In this document: positions 1-10,245 of the stretch, piece after piece | How positions within the stretch are numbered: position 1 is the first letter of the stretch | How the letters are laid out: each line of letters opens with the position of its first letter | From: Lepas anatifera | Lineage: Eukaryota > Arthropoda > Thecostraca > Lepadidae | Assembly (NCBI GenBank): GCA_034440635.1 | Contig: JAOTON010001814.1 | Coordinates: forward strand, 372,001 to 436,000 | DNA length: 64,000 bases | Direction: 5' to 3' | The notes under the pieces: generated by a model | Database searches by the model: none | What the model saw: only the letters and a program-made list of their open reading frames with translations | What the model was told of the DNA's origin: nothing | Translations under genes and position numbers: made by a program

Positions 1-253
1 ATTGCTCCACCCTTAGCAGCACTTCAGCCGTATACAACTTAAGATGTTTTATTTGTGTAATGTTGTCGCTTATTTTAGCGCAAGCAATCAATTTGCGAAA
101 TGAATGAGCAGCCAGAATTTGGGAAGTGTACGGTACCCCAAACCCTCTTCCGTGGCCTGTACTGACTTCAGTACATACTTAGGCCAACGCTCGATTGTGC
201 TGTGACAGACTGCACGGCGTTGCTCAGAGAGAATACATATGTCTTGCATCATA
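1..253. other. Left edge, no recognisable gene
   Basis: No coding region, RNA gene or clear repeat is recognised here. The duplicated block begins at 254, and the sequence before that point is not repeated beside the right-hand copy, so 253/254 is a real breakpoint of the duplication. Confidence 0.5.
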
Positions 254-625
254 GTATAGTCAGAGGGATGAACCATGCGGCACAGTATAGTCACAGGAAT
301 GGACCATACGGCATAGTATATAAGTTACAGCGATGGACCATGCAGCACAGTATAGCCACAGGAATGGACCATGCGGTAGAGTATAGTCACATGAATTGAC
401 CATGCGGCACAGTATATAAGTCACAAGAATAGACCATGCGGCACAGTATATAAGTCACAAGAATAGACCATGCGGCACAGTATAGTCACAGGAATGAATG
501 CGGCACAGAATGGTAACAGGAATGGGCCATGCGGCACAGAATAGCCACATGAATGGACCATCCCACATAGATCAGCCAGAAAGAAGTGGACCATGCCACA
601 GATTATAGCTACATGCAGCATTTTT
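254..625. repeat. Degenerate minisatellite, about 31-bp unit (left copy)
   Basis: About a dozen imperfect units built around ACCATGCGGCACAGTATAG followed by TCACAGGAATGG. The small reading frames across it on both strands are products of the repetition. The same array recurs at 6288-6655 as part of the larger duplication. Confidence 0.8.
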
Positions 626-1660
626 CCACGGGTGTGTATTTTCGGAAATGATTGGGGGTGCTAAAATTTGAAACAATTCCAATAACGGCAATGTCGAAAG
701 GAGTAATATAACGTAAAGCGTGTTTTAAAGTTCCCACAGGCCTGCGGAATTATAGAAAACCTGTTCAAAGTTCTGACAATGAAAGGCACGAAAATCTAGA
801 GGATTTTTGGCACTGCTCCGACGTTCGTTGGGGTGCCCGGACACTACCCAACGAGACATCGCTCCAAAGCCTTGGTTACACTATTGCTTAGCTCTATATT
901 ATGTCAGTATAACTGTGGACAAAATGCACCATATATGAAAGTATCATAACAGCTTAGGCGGGGATACATTGCAGACATCAGCAAACATAACAGTTACGTA
1001 CATACATAGTTAATGAAACATAGTATTACAGGTACTAAAGGTACATACCTACCTAAGCTTTCCATTATTATTTAAATCAGAGAGTGCAGATCCCAAAAGT
1101 ACTGGCTGGTTAGAAAAGTATCCCAAAAGGTGGTCTGGCTGACCAGAGATAGTGCTACTGTCAAGGAGTGCCTTGGATGGGGGGGAGGGCTGATAGTGGT
1201 TTAGGGGACCCTGTGGTAAAAAGCCCCTACTTGTCGCAGAAATGGAGTACTGGAGAGGACTTAACAGGGCCCTGTTGGGCATGTAATTCCACGGCAGGTC
1301 ACAGAGTATAATGCGGGCGGGCCGCGCTTTGCGCTATCCTCGAAGGGCCCTCCGGGCCCTCAAGGGGGCCGCCGCACCATCCGCTTCTACTTGGTTACTC
1401 CTATGTAGAGGGCCCAGCTGACCAGAGGGCCCTGCGGAGACTAGACGGTTACACTAGCTCAAAAGCTTCTCTAGTTAAACATGGCACTGACTGTCAGACT
1501 GGGCCCTGTGGGCTAAAATGGTCCCTACTAGCCACACAGCCTTCTCACCGAAAGAGGACCCAGCTGGTCAGACAGGTCCCTGGCAGCTATAGACCGGGAT
1601 CTGACAGCCTGTAAGTCGCACTGGGCCCTTTTGCCCAAAAAGTCCCGCTAGCTATCTCGG
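254..1660 (+). repeat. Left copy of a 1.4 kb direct duplication flanking a LINE
   Basis: This block matches 6288-7692 almost base for base. I count roughly ten differences, mostly single substitutions and one-base indels in homopolymers. It contains the 31-bp minisatellite, an AT-rich middle, and a GGGCCC-rich part from about 1310 with palindromic hexamers. Homology stops at about 1657-1660, exactly where the LINE begins, and the right copy starts directly after the LINE poly(A). The simplest reading is an exceptionally long target-site duplication. A separate segmental duplication is the alternative. Confidence 0.85.
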
Positions 1661-2416
1661 TCCCGCTAGCTATCCCACAGGACTGCCGGCGCGGGCGGGT
1701 CTGGCGCGGCGCTGGGCGGCATCTCCCGTGCGAGCGTTTAACTCCCTTTCGGAACTCTGCCTGTCAGTGTCCGCCTCGGACCCGTCCGCGCTGGATGGTA
1801 GAGAAGTGGGAGAGGAAACTGTCTTTGGTTTACTTAAGTAGTTAGTAGTTTTGTTCACTGTGTGCTGTGGTGGTTTCCGTCACCTTACTTTTAGTGGTCG
1901 AGCTCACTTTGTTCTTTCAATCATCTACGGTGGCGTCACCTTTAGCCAAGCTCAGCTCTTGACTGTGGAAGCTCCGCAAGGGGCTGTATGTTTTTTCCAC
2001 AGGCCGCATAATGGATGTCGGAGGCTTGAAAGCGAAAGTGTCTTCTTGAGCTGTCACATCGTGTGTTAACCACTCTTTAAACTCATTGGAATAAGTTGAT
2101 CGTAAGGTGTGTCGGAAAAGATTTTATGAATGTTTGGAAGTCAACCTTGCTATATTTATTTTGTGTCCCGCACCTCGGCAGCGGGCCTTGTCGCCTCTTG
2201 GCTGTATCGACGTGGCTAGGTGCCTTGTCCTTGTTATCATGGGAGTGAGAGAGGAACATAGGACAGATATGTTGACCAAACAGCAGCGTTCACGAGAAAA
2301 TGAGCATTATTCATTTTCATACCTTGCTCTAGGAATAGCCTTCAGAACAGAGTGCTATTTGATCATGAATCGAGTTATGCAACTAATAACAAAAAACGCA
2401 GGCTAAATTTCATATT

Positions 2417-3163
2417 TTGACCTTTAATGTACGTGGCTTAAGGGATGCAACCAAAAGAAGGTCTATCTTTCGGCACATTCATACAAAATACCCCAACAGC
2501 ATTGCTTTCTTACAGGAAACCCATTCGTCAGATGAGGTAGAGTCTTGTTGGAGAAATGAACATGGAGGTGACATCATATTTTCCCATGGGATGTCCAGAA
2601 ATCAAGGCGGTATAGCCATATGCATGCCAAAAAACATAGCAATGGTAACAGAGACCTTACACCGTGCTGAAAATGGCAGAATATTGGCGGTTAATGTGAA
2701 ACAAAACAATTTTGACATGGTTATTATAGGTGTGTATGGCCCAGCTGGTCATTCAGTGCAAGAAAAGTTTAATTTTCTTCATGAGTTACGTGACACTTTA
2801 GATAGATTTGGAACAGGAAATGAAGTTGTATTAGGGGACTTTAATATTCGCTTGGATGAGGATAGACATGAAGTTTCAGCAGAGCTTAGAGATCTATTAG
2901 AAATTTTCCTCTTAAGAGACGCTTGGAAAGACACTCACAGTACCGGCAAGGGTTTCACCTGGCAGAGGCCTAACCATAAAAATCAATCAAGACTAGACTA
3001 CATATTCATATCAAACACTTTATTCTCGACCAATGTACTTCACTTCAACATCGACCCTGGCATTCACAGCGATCATAGTTGCGTCACGCTAATCATGGAG
3101 TCCTGCAAGAATCAAAGAGGTCCATCCTTTTGGAAATTTAATAATTCTCTTTTTGGGAAATGA
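2417..3163 (+). pseudogene. LINE ORF2, apurinic/apyrimidinic-type endonuclease domain
   Basis: Encodes the endonuclease that nicks target DNA in target-primed reverse transcription. Motifs in order: TFNVRGL at the start, QETHSS (catalytic Glu), GVYGPAG, GDFNIRLDED (catalytic Asp/Asn), RLDYIFIS, and HSDHSCV (catalytic Asp-His). Together these span a complete exonuclease-endonuclease-phosphatase fold. The frame stops after FGK at 3163. The DEF sequence in the next frame continues the protein, so a one-base indel near 3155 separates this part from the downstream RT. The annotated ATG is internal to the original ORF2, whose true start is probably just upstream. Confidence 0.85.
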
Positions 3164-3286
3164 CGAATTTGAAAAAATGGTCAGAACCGAGATTCAAAAA
3201 GTCTGAATAACTCCGGAGTATATGAACCTAATGTTACCTTAGGAATTAAAATCGAGATTCTCTTAAGTAACATACGTCAAATATGT

Positions 3287-5497
3287 ATGAAATTTGGCAA
3301 AAAGATGGCTGAACAGAGAAGGAAAGACGAAGGCGAGCTCGAAAACATAATACGTAGCTTTGAGGCAGACCTAAGTATTTTGACTGGAGAACAATTAATA
3401 GAATACAATGATAAGAAAGAAAAGCTTAACGATCTGAAATTGAAAAAGGCAAGAACAGCAATGCTCTTCTCAAAAACCCGCTGGGTAGAAGAAGGGGAAC
3501 GGGCCACGAAATATTTTCTCAGAAGGGGAAAACAACTTTCTGCACAAAAAGTAATTAACGAAATTATTGAAGGGGAAAATATTATAACTGAAAATAAACT
3601 GATACTTGAGGCCTGCGCAAACCACTTTGAAAAATTGTATACCAAAGAGAATAGATCCAACGATGCGGGAAAAATTGCATACATACAAGGAACACCTCTA
3701 CCGCAGTTGTCAAATGAAGACAAGGAAAGATGTGAAGGAGACGTTGATCTAGAGGAATGTACTTTTGCATTGAGTAAAATGGCTAAGAATAAATCCCCGG
3801 GAGTAAGTGGATTCACGCCAGAATTCTTATTACATTTCTGGAATGATTTAGGGCCATCCATTGTTCAGTACATAAATGATTCGCAAAATGAGGGATTGTT
3901 CATAACACATCGACGGGGCATAATAACGTTGATACCGAAAAAGGGAGATCAGAGATTCCTGAAAAATAAGAGACCAGTGTGCTTACTCGACGTCCTGTAC
4001 AAGCTCATCGCGAAAGTTATTGCCATTAGGATCTCCTCTGTCATTGATGGTCTAATAGATAAAACCCAAACAGGATTTATTCGTGGGCGTCACATAGGAG
4101 AAAACATTCGATTAGTTCAAGACATAATTGAATACTGTAATGAAGACCAGCTTTCTGGTTTATTTTTATCTCTCGATTTCGCAAACGCGTTCGACCGCCT
4201 AGACCATGACTACATAATACATACCCTGAGAGCATTCAATTTTGGCGAAAGCCTCATCAGCTGGGTTAACCTTCTTATCCGGGACATCCATTTAACCGTA
4301 GTGAATAACGGGTATTCATCACGATGGATCCCTGTCCAGCGCTCCACGCTACAGGGGTCATGTATAAGTTCTCTCATCTTTATCTTGGCTATCGAACTTC
4401 TTTCAGTAAGAATGAAGCTTAACAACAACATCCATGGCATTGTAATTTCAAAGCAAGAATATAAGATAAGCCTTTACGCTGATGATATTAATTTATTTAT
4501 GTCAGACAAAAAATCTGCATCTGAAGCCTTTGCTGTGCTTCATGAATTTGAGCTGATTTCTGGACTTAAACTAAACTTACAGAAATGCAAAATGATGTGG
4601 CTAGGGAAACTAAAAGACAGTACGGATACAATCTACAATCTAATACCGGAAACTAAGATTAAAAGTTTAGGTGTTGTATTCAGTGCTTCATCACCATGTT
4701 ATAAAGAAAATGCCGAATCTGTATCCAAAGCAATTAGCACTACTTTAAATATCTGGCAGCAAAGAGATCTAACAATCAAGGGCAGAATAACGATATCCAA
4801 GGCACTTCTCATCTCCAAAATGGTTTATATTGGTAACACGGGCATGATTCCTAAAAGATACCAAACAGAAATTCAAAGCAAAATCATGAGATTTATATGG
4901 AGGGGCAGACCACCCAAAGTCGCAAAAAAGGTGCTCTGCCAGCAAATAAAGAATGGGGGATTAAATGCCATAGATATAGAGAAATTCTGCCTCTCCCCCA
5001 AGCTAGCCTGGGTAGCAAAGGTGTTCAAAGAAGAACAACCCTTATGGAAAAAACTGCTTCAAGCTAGGGTAGGAAGATGCGAACTTGCTGACCTATTTAA
5101 AACATACATGAATCGTCAAACAATAAACTCGTTGAAAATTTCCAAATTTTACAAGGATATATTGACTGAATTTCAAAAATATACGTTTCGGCCACTTACC
5201 AACTATAAGGATGTACAAAGGGAACCGTTATGGTATAATAGCCAAGTCAAATTAGCAAACAACGACTGTTTCAAAACAATGTATCCCTCTAACATAAAGA
5301 TTATAGACGATATTCTCGATATCACTGGAAACATAATGAGTTTTGAACAGCTTCGCAGGAAATACCCTAGTCTTCGAACAAATTTTTTGACTTATCAAAC
5401 ACTTATACGCGCCATACCAGATCTATGGGTTCATCTTCTGCAAACTGGAAACTACAGACCATTCTCAGAAACTGATAGGGGGAGCCCTACAAAATAA
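3287..5497 (+). pseudogene. LINE ORF2, reverse transcriptase domain
   Basis: A 736-residue open stretch holding the linker and the RT. Motifs seen: RWVEEGERATKYFL before the RT, NKSPGVSGFTPEF (motif 1 region), GIITLIPKKGD, RPVCLLDVLYKLIAKV, TGFIRGRHIGENIR, SLDFANAFDRLD (motif A, first catalytic Asp), then SLYADDINLF (motif C with YADD). Motif B reads GSCISSLIFIL where QGCPLSPLLFIL is usual, so it has decayed. The frame ends at 5497 and the rest of the protein lies in another frame from 5615. Assignment to the Tx1-like group rests on residue patterns only. Confidence 0.88.
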
Positions 5498-5614
5498 AAA
5501 TCAATGAAGAATTGAAACCGGCAAAAGACACAAAAAAGCAAACAGTTTTACCTGGACCAACTTCTAAAACAAACACCAGCAGCACAAATACGATGGGAAG
5601 GGGAAGGGCATACT

Positions 5615-6025
5615 ATGGAATGGAGACGAATTTATGAAATACCTTATCAGTGTACAAAATCAACTAGACTGCAATCACTTCAATTTCGAATTCTTCATAG
5701 GTATATTCCGACGAAAAGGTACCTATTCGTCAGAGGGGTAACAGATTCGGAAAAATGCACGAAATGTAATCATACCGATACACTTAAACACTTTATATAC
5801 TATTGCCACGACGTAAAACGTATTTGGGAGTTCGTTAAGATCAAACTTGCTAGCGTTAATAACAATATCCCTTTGCCATTAAGCCTCAGTGATGCATTAT
5901 TTGGTCTAACGAAAGGAAAACAAGCCCAGAATGTCATTATTCTCTTAGCTAAACAATACATAATCGCCTGTAAATTGGGAACAACATATACAACGCCAAA
6001 CATAGAGACATTCAAAAAAGACTAA
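5615..6025 (+). pseudogene. LINE ORF2, C-terminal Cys/His knuckle region
   Basis: Continuation of ORF2 in a shifted frame. It opens with EWRRIYEIPYQCTKSTRLQ and the FRILHRYIPTKRYL segment, then CTKCNHTDTLKHFIYYC, a C-x2-C-x7-H-x4-C knuckle typical of L1/Tx1 ORF2 C-termini. The frame stops at 6025, about 250 bases before the poly(A), which leaves a short 3' UTR. It is separated from the RT frame by a stop at 5497 and a frame change before 5615. Confidence 0.75.
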
Positions 6026-6273
6026 ATGCATATATTGAAATAGAAAAAACAGCTGCGTTTCAAAACAACAAATTAGCGAAATTTCAAGAAAAATGGGATG
6101 GTTTCGAAAACGCTTAATTTATCGTGAGCGCTGCTAGGAATAGGGATAAAACTGAGATTATGTAACTCAACCATGATCATTTGGTAACAGGATGTAACTA
6201 ACTGTATGAGTTGTGTGTTGCTTTGTCCTATGAAGTAGGATGTTTTGTGACAGGAAATACAGCTTTCATGAGT

Positions 6274-6287
6274 AAAAAAAAAAAAAA
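6274..6287 (+). other. Poly(A) tail of the Tx1-like LINE
   Basis: Fourteen consecutive A residues end the element. The next base is the first base of the right-hand 1.4 kb repeat. This fixes the 3' end and the orientation of the insertion. Confidence 0.9.
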
Positions 6288-7692
6288 GTATAGTCAGAGG
6301 GATGAACCATGCGGCACAGTATAGTCACAGGAATGGACCATGCGGCATAGTATATAAGTTACAGCGATGGACCATGCAGCACAGTATAGCCACAGGAATG
6401 GACCATGCGGTAGAGTATAGTCACATGAATTGACCATGCGGCACAGTATATAAGTCACAAGAATAGACCATGCGGCACAGTATATAAGTCACAAGAATAG
6501 ACCATGCGGCACAGTATAGTCACAGGAATGAATGCGGCACAGAATGGTAACAGGAATGGGCCATGCGGCACAGAATAGCCACATGAATGGACCATCCCAC
6601 ATAGATCAGCCAGAAAGAAGTGGACCATGCCACAGATTATAGCTACATGCAGCATTTTCCACGGGTGTGTATTTTCGGAAATGATTGGGGGTGCTAAAAT
6701 TTGAAACAATTCCAATAACGGCAATGTCGAAAGGAGTAATATAACGTAAAGCGTGTTTTAAAGTTCCCACAGGCCTGCGGAATTATAGAAAACCTGTTCA
6801 AAGTTCTGACAATGAAAGGCACGAAAATCTAGAGGATTTTTGGCACTGCTCCGACGTTCGTTGGGGTGCCCGGACACTACCCAACGAGACATCGCTCCAA
6901 AGCCTTGGTTACACTATTGCTTAGCTCTATATTATGTCAGTATAACTGTGGACAAAATGCACCATATATGAAAGTATCATAACAGCTTAGGCGGGGATAC
7001 ATTGCAGACATCAGCAAACATAACAGTTACGTACATACATAGTTAATGAAACATAGTATTACAGGTACTAAAGATACATACCTACCTAAGCTTTCCATTA
7101 TTATTTAAATCAGAGAGTGCAGATCCCAAAAGTACTGGCTGGTTAGAAAAGTATCCCAAAAGGTGGTCTGGCTGACCAGAGATAGTGCTACTGTCAAGGA
7201 GTGCCTTGGATGGGGGGAGGGCTGATAGTGGTTTAGGGGACCCTGTGGTAAAAAGCCCTACTTGTCGCAGAAATGGAGTACTGGAGAGGACTTAACAGGG
7301 CCCTGTTGGGCATGTAATTCCACGGCAGGTCACAGAGTATAATGCGGGCGGGCCGCGCTTTGCGCTATCCTCGAAGGGCCCTCCGGGCCCTCAAGGGGGC
7401 CGCCGCACCATCCGCTTCTACTTGGTTACTCCTATGTAGAGGGCCCAGCTGACCAGAGGGCCCTGCGGAGACTAGACGGTTACACTAGCTCGAAAGCTTC
7501 TCTAGTTAAACATGACACTGACTGTCAGACTGGGCCCTGTGGGCTAAAATGGTCCCTACTAGCCACACAGCCTTCTCACCGAAAGAGGACCCAGCTGGTC
7601 AGACAGATCCCTGGCAGCTATAGACCGGGATCTGACAGCCTGTAAGTCGCACTGGGCCCTTTTTCCCAAAAAAGTCCCGCTAGCTATCTTGG
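6288..7692 (+). repeat. Right copy of the 1.4 kb direct duplication
   Basis: Nearly identical to 254-1660 and directly abutting the LINE poly(A). Unlike the left copy it runs on without a break into 7693-7999, so this side preserves the original continuity of the target. Confidence 0.88.
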
Positions 7693-7999
7693 CTTTATCG
7701 ATTAACAGGGTCTATCTGAGCAAAATGGGCCCTACTTTGGATAGGGGACCCTGACCACCAGTGGTTCAAAGGGTACCTTTTTACTGACGGTTTTGATGGG
7801 TAAAAACAGCCCTAATTGTCACAGAATAGAGTGCTGGAGATGGCTTAAGAGGGCCCTCTCTGGTATGAAGGCCCACATCTCGCCCCAGAGCATAGTGCGA
7901 GCGGGCCGCGCTTCGCGCGGCCGGTATCCTCAGGGGAGGCCCTCCGGGCCCTCAGGGGGGGGCGGCCGCCCTAGCCGCCCTCCTTGGCTACGCCCCTGT
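7693..7999. mobile_element. Right end of a hAT-like DNA element, GGGCCC/GC-rich
   Basis: The sequence continues the duplicated target and ends in CTTGGCTACGCCCCTG at about 7984-7999. Read on the other strand this is CAGGGGCGTAGCCAAG, the style of terminus used by many hAT-family elements (CAGnG). A GC-rich palindromic stretch (GCGCTTCGCGCGGCC and clustered GGCCGCC) precedes it. The matching left terminus was not found in the window. No transposase is visible. Confidence 0.45.
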
Positions 8000-8169
8000 A
8001 TCAAATGCTAAACATCCAGCAAAATAACATTTTCCTCATGACTCCTTCAAATGCAACTATAGGTCTACTTTTCGGTGGAGCCATGAGGAGGGATGAACTA
8101 ACAGTCTGTGAATATGTGAATTAAAAAAAAAATGTTGCGGAAAGTCATACAGCCAACTAACATCAGTAA

Positions 8170-9031
8170 TTTAACACGTGCATTGACGGGGCGGTGGGTA
8201 CCTCCCCCTCGGGTTTTCTGGAGATATCATAAAAACGGCGGCGCTACGCGCTGCCGTACTTGGCATACCTTTACTCTGATCATGTTAACAACTTCTTTTT
8301 TTCAAAACTGTAAGGTTAGGTCATCTCAAGTCAGGTCACCAGTATAGGTCAAGTGACCTGATCTCAAACAGTTTAAGATAGCATAAGTCAGAACAGGATA
8401 AACTTATCTGATTGGAGCTCATATCACATAATGGGCCCACCGAGTTCTCTGAAATGTATTCCGGTATTTTTGACATCGATGATCTAAGGTAAGGTATGAG
8501 CCATGACTTCTCCATTGGAAATACATGGAAATATGGTTTGAGCTGAATAGATTAGTAATGAAGGGTGACAGAGCATTTATTTTAGGTTCATTAGATTGGC
8601 CTGGTCTTTGCGGTTCTATTGATATTCATTTTGACCTAATTTGACCTTGACGTGACCTCAGGTCAAGTAAGATGTCATATTTGACCTAACTCAACCTAGC
8701 AAGGTCATATTATGTATCATTTGATTTGGCTTGGTGCGAAGATTCCAATGGTCTAAATTGTTTTGCTCCATCTTTACTTGTTATATAATGACTGAAAACT
8801 TTCATTTACATGTTATCCCTATGACGGTATGTCTTGACCTCTAGTGACCTTAAATGTGACTTCAAAAAAGTGGCTCAAATATTTTCGATAGAGAAGTGGA
8901 TGGGCTACCCAACACCCTTTGCCGTTTTTTTCGCTATCTAGCGTGGTTCTTGAGATGTTTGGGGGTGACGGGTACCCGCCCTCCCCCGGCAATGTGAAGG
9001 TGGCTCAGACCCCCGTCAATGCGCGTGTTAA
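8170..9031. mobile_element. MITE with TTAA ends, rich in TGACCT half-sites
   Basis: Both ends read TTAACACGYGCATTGACGGGG inward (left 8170, right about 9011-9031 on the opposite strand). That gives a terminal inverted repeat of about 20 bp bounded by TTAA, as in piggyBac or Kolobok insertions. The interior has no coding potential. It carries many TGACCT/AGGTCA hexamers, some as inverted pairs such as GACCTGAGGTCA. Related sequence occurs at 16620-17170 and, in reverse, at 48885-49760. Confidence 0.6.
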
Positions 9032-9303
9032 CAGCCTAGACTTACAGACCGTCTTGGGAAAATATTTTTAAATGTCTTTCATGTGGACTAGGGCACTCCT
9101 GCCTATCACTGAAGGGGCATTAAAGTTAAAAATAGGATTTGTATATTTACATATTGCTTTATATATATCATCTTTTATAATGATATCTATATATAAATAT
9201 ATATCACATAAGAGCAAAAGAGGATACATTGTCAACTTCCTCCAAAATTTTGTTAACACTTGTAGAGGGATCCTGGGGAGAGCAATACAACATTTGCAGT
9301 ACA

Positions 9304-9305
<2 letters not shown>

Positions 9306-9381
<76 letters not shown>
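9306..9381. repeat. (TA)n microsatellite
   Basis: A run of about 38 uninterrupted TA dinucleotides. It abuts the outer end of the repeat at 9382-10245. Frames coding alternating Tyr-Ile across it are artefacts. Confidence 0.95.
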
Positions 9382-9383
<2 letters not shown>

Positions 9384-10245
9384 GCCATTCCATGCCACCT
9401 CAACCAATGGTGTACACGGCACCCCCTCAGATCGCTACGAAATTAGGTGTATAGGGGTTCTTCATTGCTCAGAATCCGAATCCGTGGTCGGAACAGTCTT
9501 TGCACCCTTACCCGGTGTCCTAACCAAACGGTCGCCGACCGTCGCCGAACGTCAGCGTCAGTTGCAGAGCGGTAATTTTGGAGTTTTAGCCGGCAGAGGA
9601 ATGGTTCATCTTTGGTAGCAATCTGGTAGCTCAAGTTACGACGAACTGTTGTTTACCAACAATCAAAACTTAGCTGGCATCAAGAACTATCAAAAACCAT
9701 TTAGGACAAAAAGGTAATCATGTCCAGTTTATATAGATTGTTCAGAATGAATTCCAATTTGAATTATTTTTCTAAAATATTTATTACATTTAATGACTAA
9801 AAACAACAGCAAATAACACGGATATCAGCTTCTGATGCAGACCGTCGGCGTCAAAAGTTGGACATTGTTCAACTTTTGCTGCGACGCGTTGCAACGCCGT
9901 GCGACGCGTTGCGTCAGTGCGTTTTGTGTCCTGACCGAAAGTCCCGGTCGTTGCGGCAGATCGACGACGTGCGACGCCTTGCGACGCGTTGCGTCTTGGT
10001 TAGGACACACACTGGGTTAGTATCTTAGTAACAGTGACGTCAAATTATGACGTCATTGCATGTTTCGAAGCATTCAAAACCTTGTATCTCAAGAAGTTAC
10101 AAATTTTATCTGAAATCAGTCAAAAGTTTTAGAAGGAGGACTCTTAATGATTAAAAATATTGGTCAAAAATATGTTTTGAATTATTTTTTATAAGAATTG
10201 CAAAAAAAAATATAAATTGAATAATTTTAAAGAGCGAGGTCATCA
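9382..10245 (+). repeat. Interspersed repeat, left of an inverted pair, containing a nested MITE
   Basis: Its outer part matches the reverse complement of 14330-14722: GGCATTCCATGCC-like start next to (TA)n, then GGCACCCCCTCAGATC, AGGTGTATAGGGGTTCTT, a gtggtcg block, and CAGTGACGTCAAA further in. The match is interrupted by about 494 bp (9515-10008) that the other copy lacks. Both copies end inward near AGAGCGAGGTC. Confidence 0.7.
9515..10008. mobile_element. MITE with GTGTCCTAACCAA inverted ends (copy 1)
   Basis: The left end GTGTCCTAACCAA (9515-9527) is repeated in reverse complement at 9996-10008. The interior is rich in GCGACGCGTTGC-type CpG palindromes and has no coding potential. A second copy, in the opposite orientation, lies in a tubulin intron at 31432-31937. 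The uninterrupted relative of its host repeat at 14330-14722 shows the empty site. Confidence 0.75.

Larger units (their letters stand above)
1661..6287 (+). mobile_element. Tx1/L1-like non-LTR retrotransposon (LINE), near full length but broken
   Basis: A 4.6 kb element with a GC-rich 5' leader (about 1661-2400), an AP-type endonuclease region, a reverse transcriptase with YADD, a C-terminal Cys/His knuckle region and a 14-base poly(A). The RT sequence around the IPKKGD and RPVCLLDVLYKLIAKV motifs and the C-terminal HRYIPTKRYL region are typical of the Tx1 clade of the L1 group. No separate ORF1 is recognisable in the leader, which is unusual for this clade. Coding is broken by frameshifts or stops near 3155-3290 and 5497-5615. 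Low divergence of the flanking repeats suggests a fairly recent insertion. Confidence 0.85.

Noticed and set aside
254..7692. LTR retrotransposon with 1.4 kb LTRs
   Set aside because: The internal element is a LINE with AP endonuclease, non-LTR-type RT and poly(A). The repeats lack TG...CA ends, a primer-binding site and a polypurine tract.
9068..9618. Tyr-Ile repeat proteins here and near 14512-14799 and 16290-16658
   Set aside because: Translations of (TA)n microsatellites.
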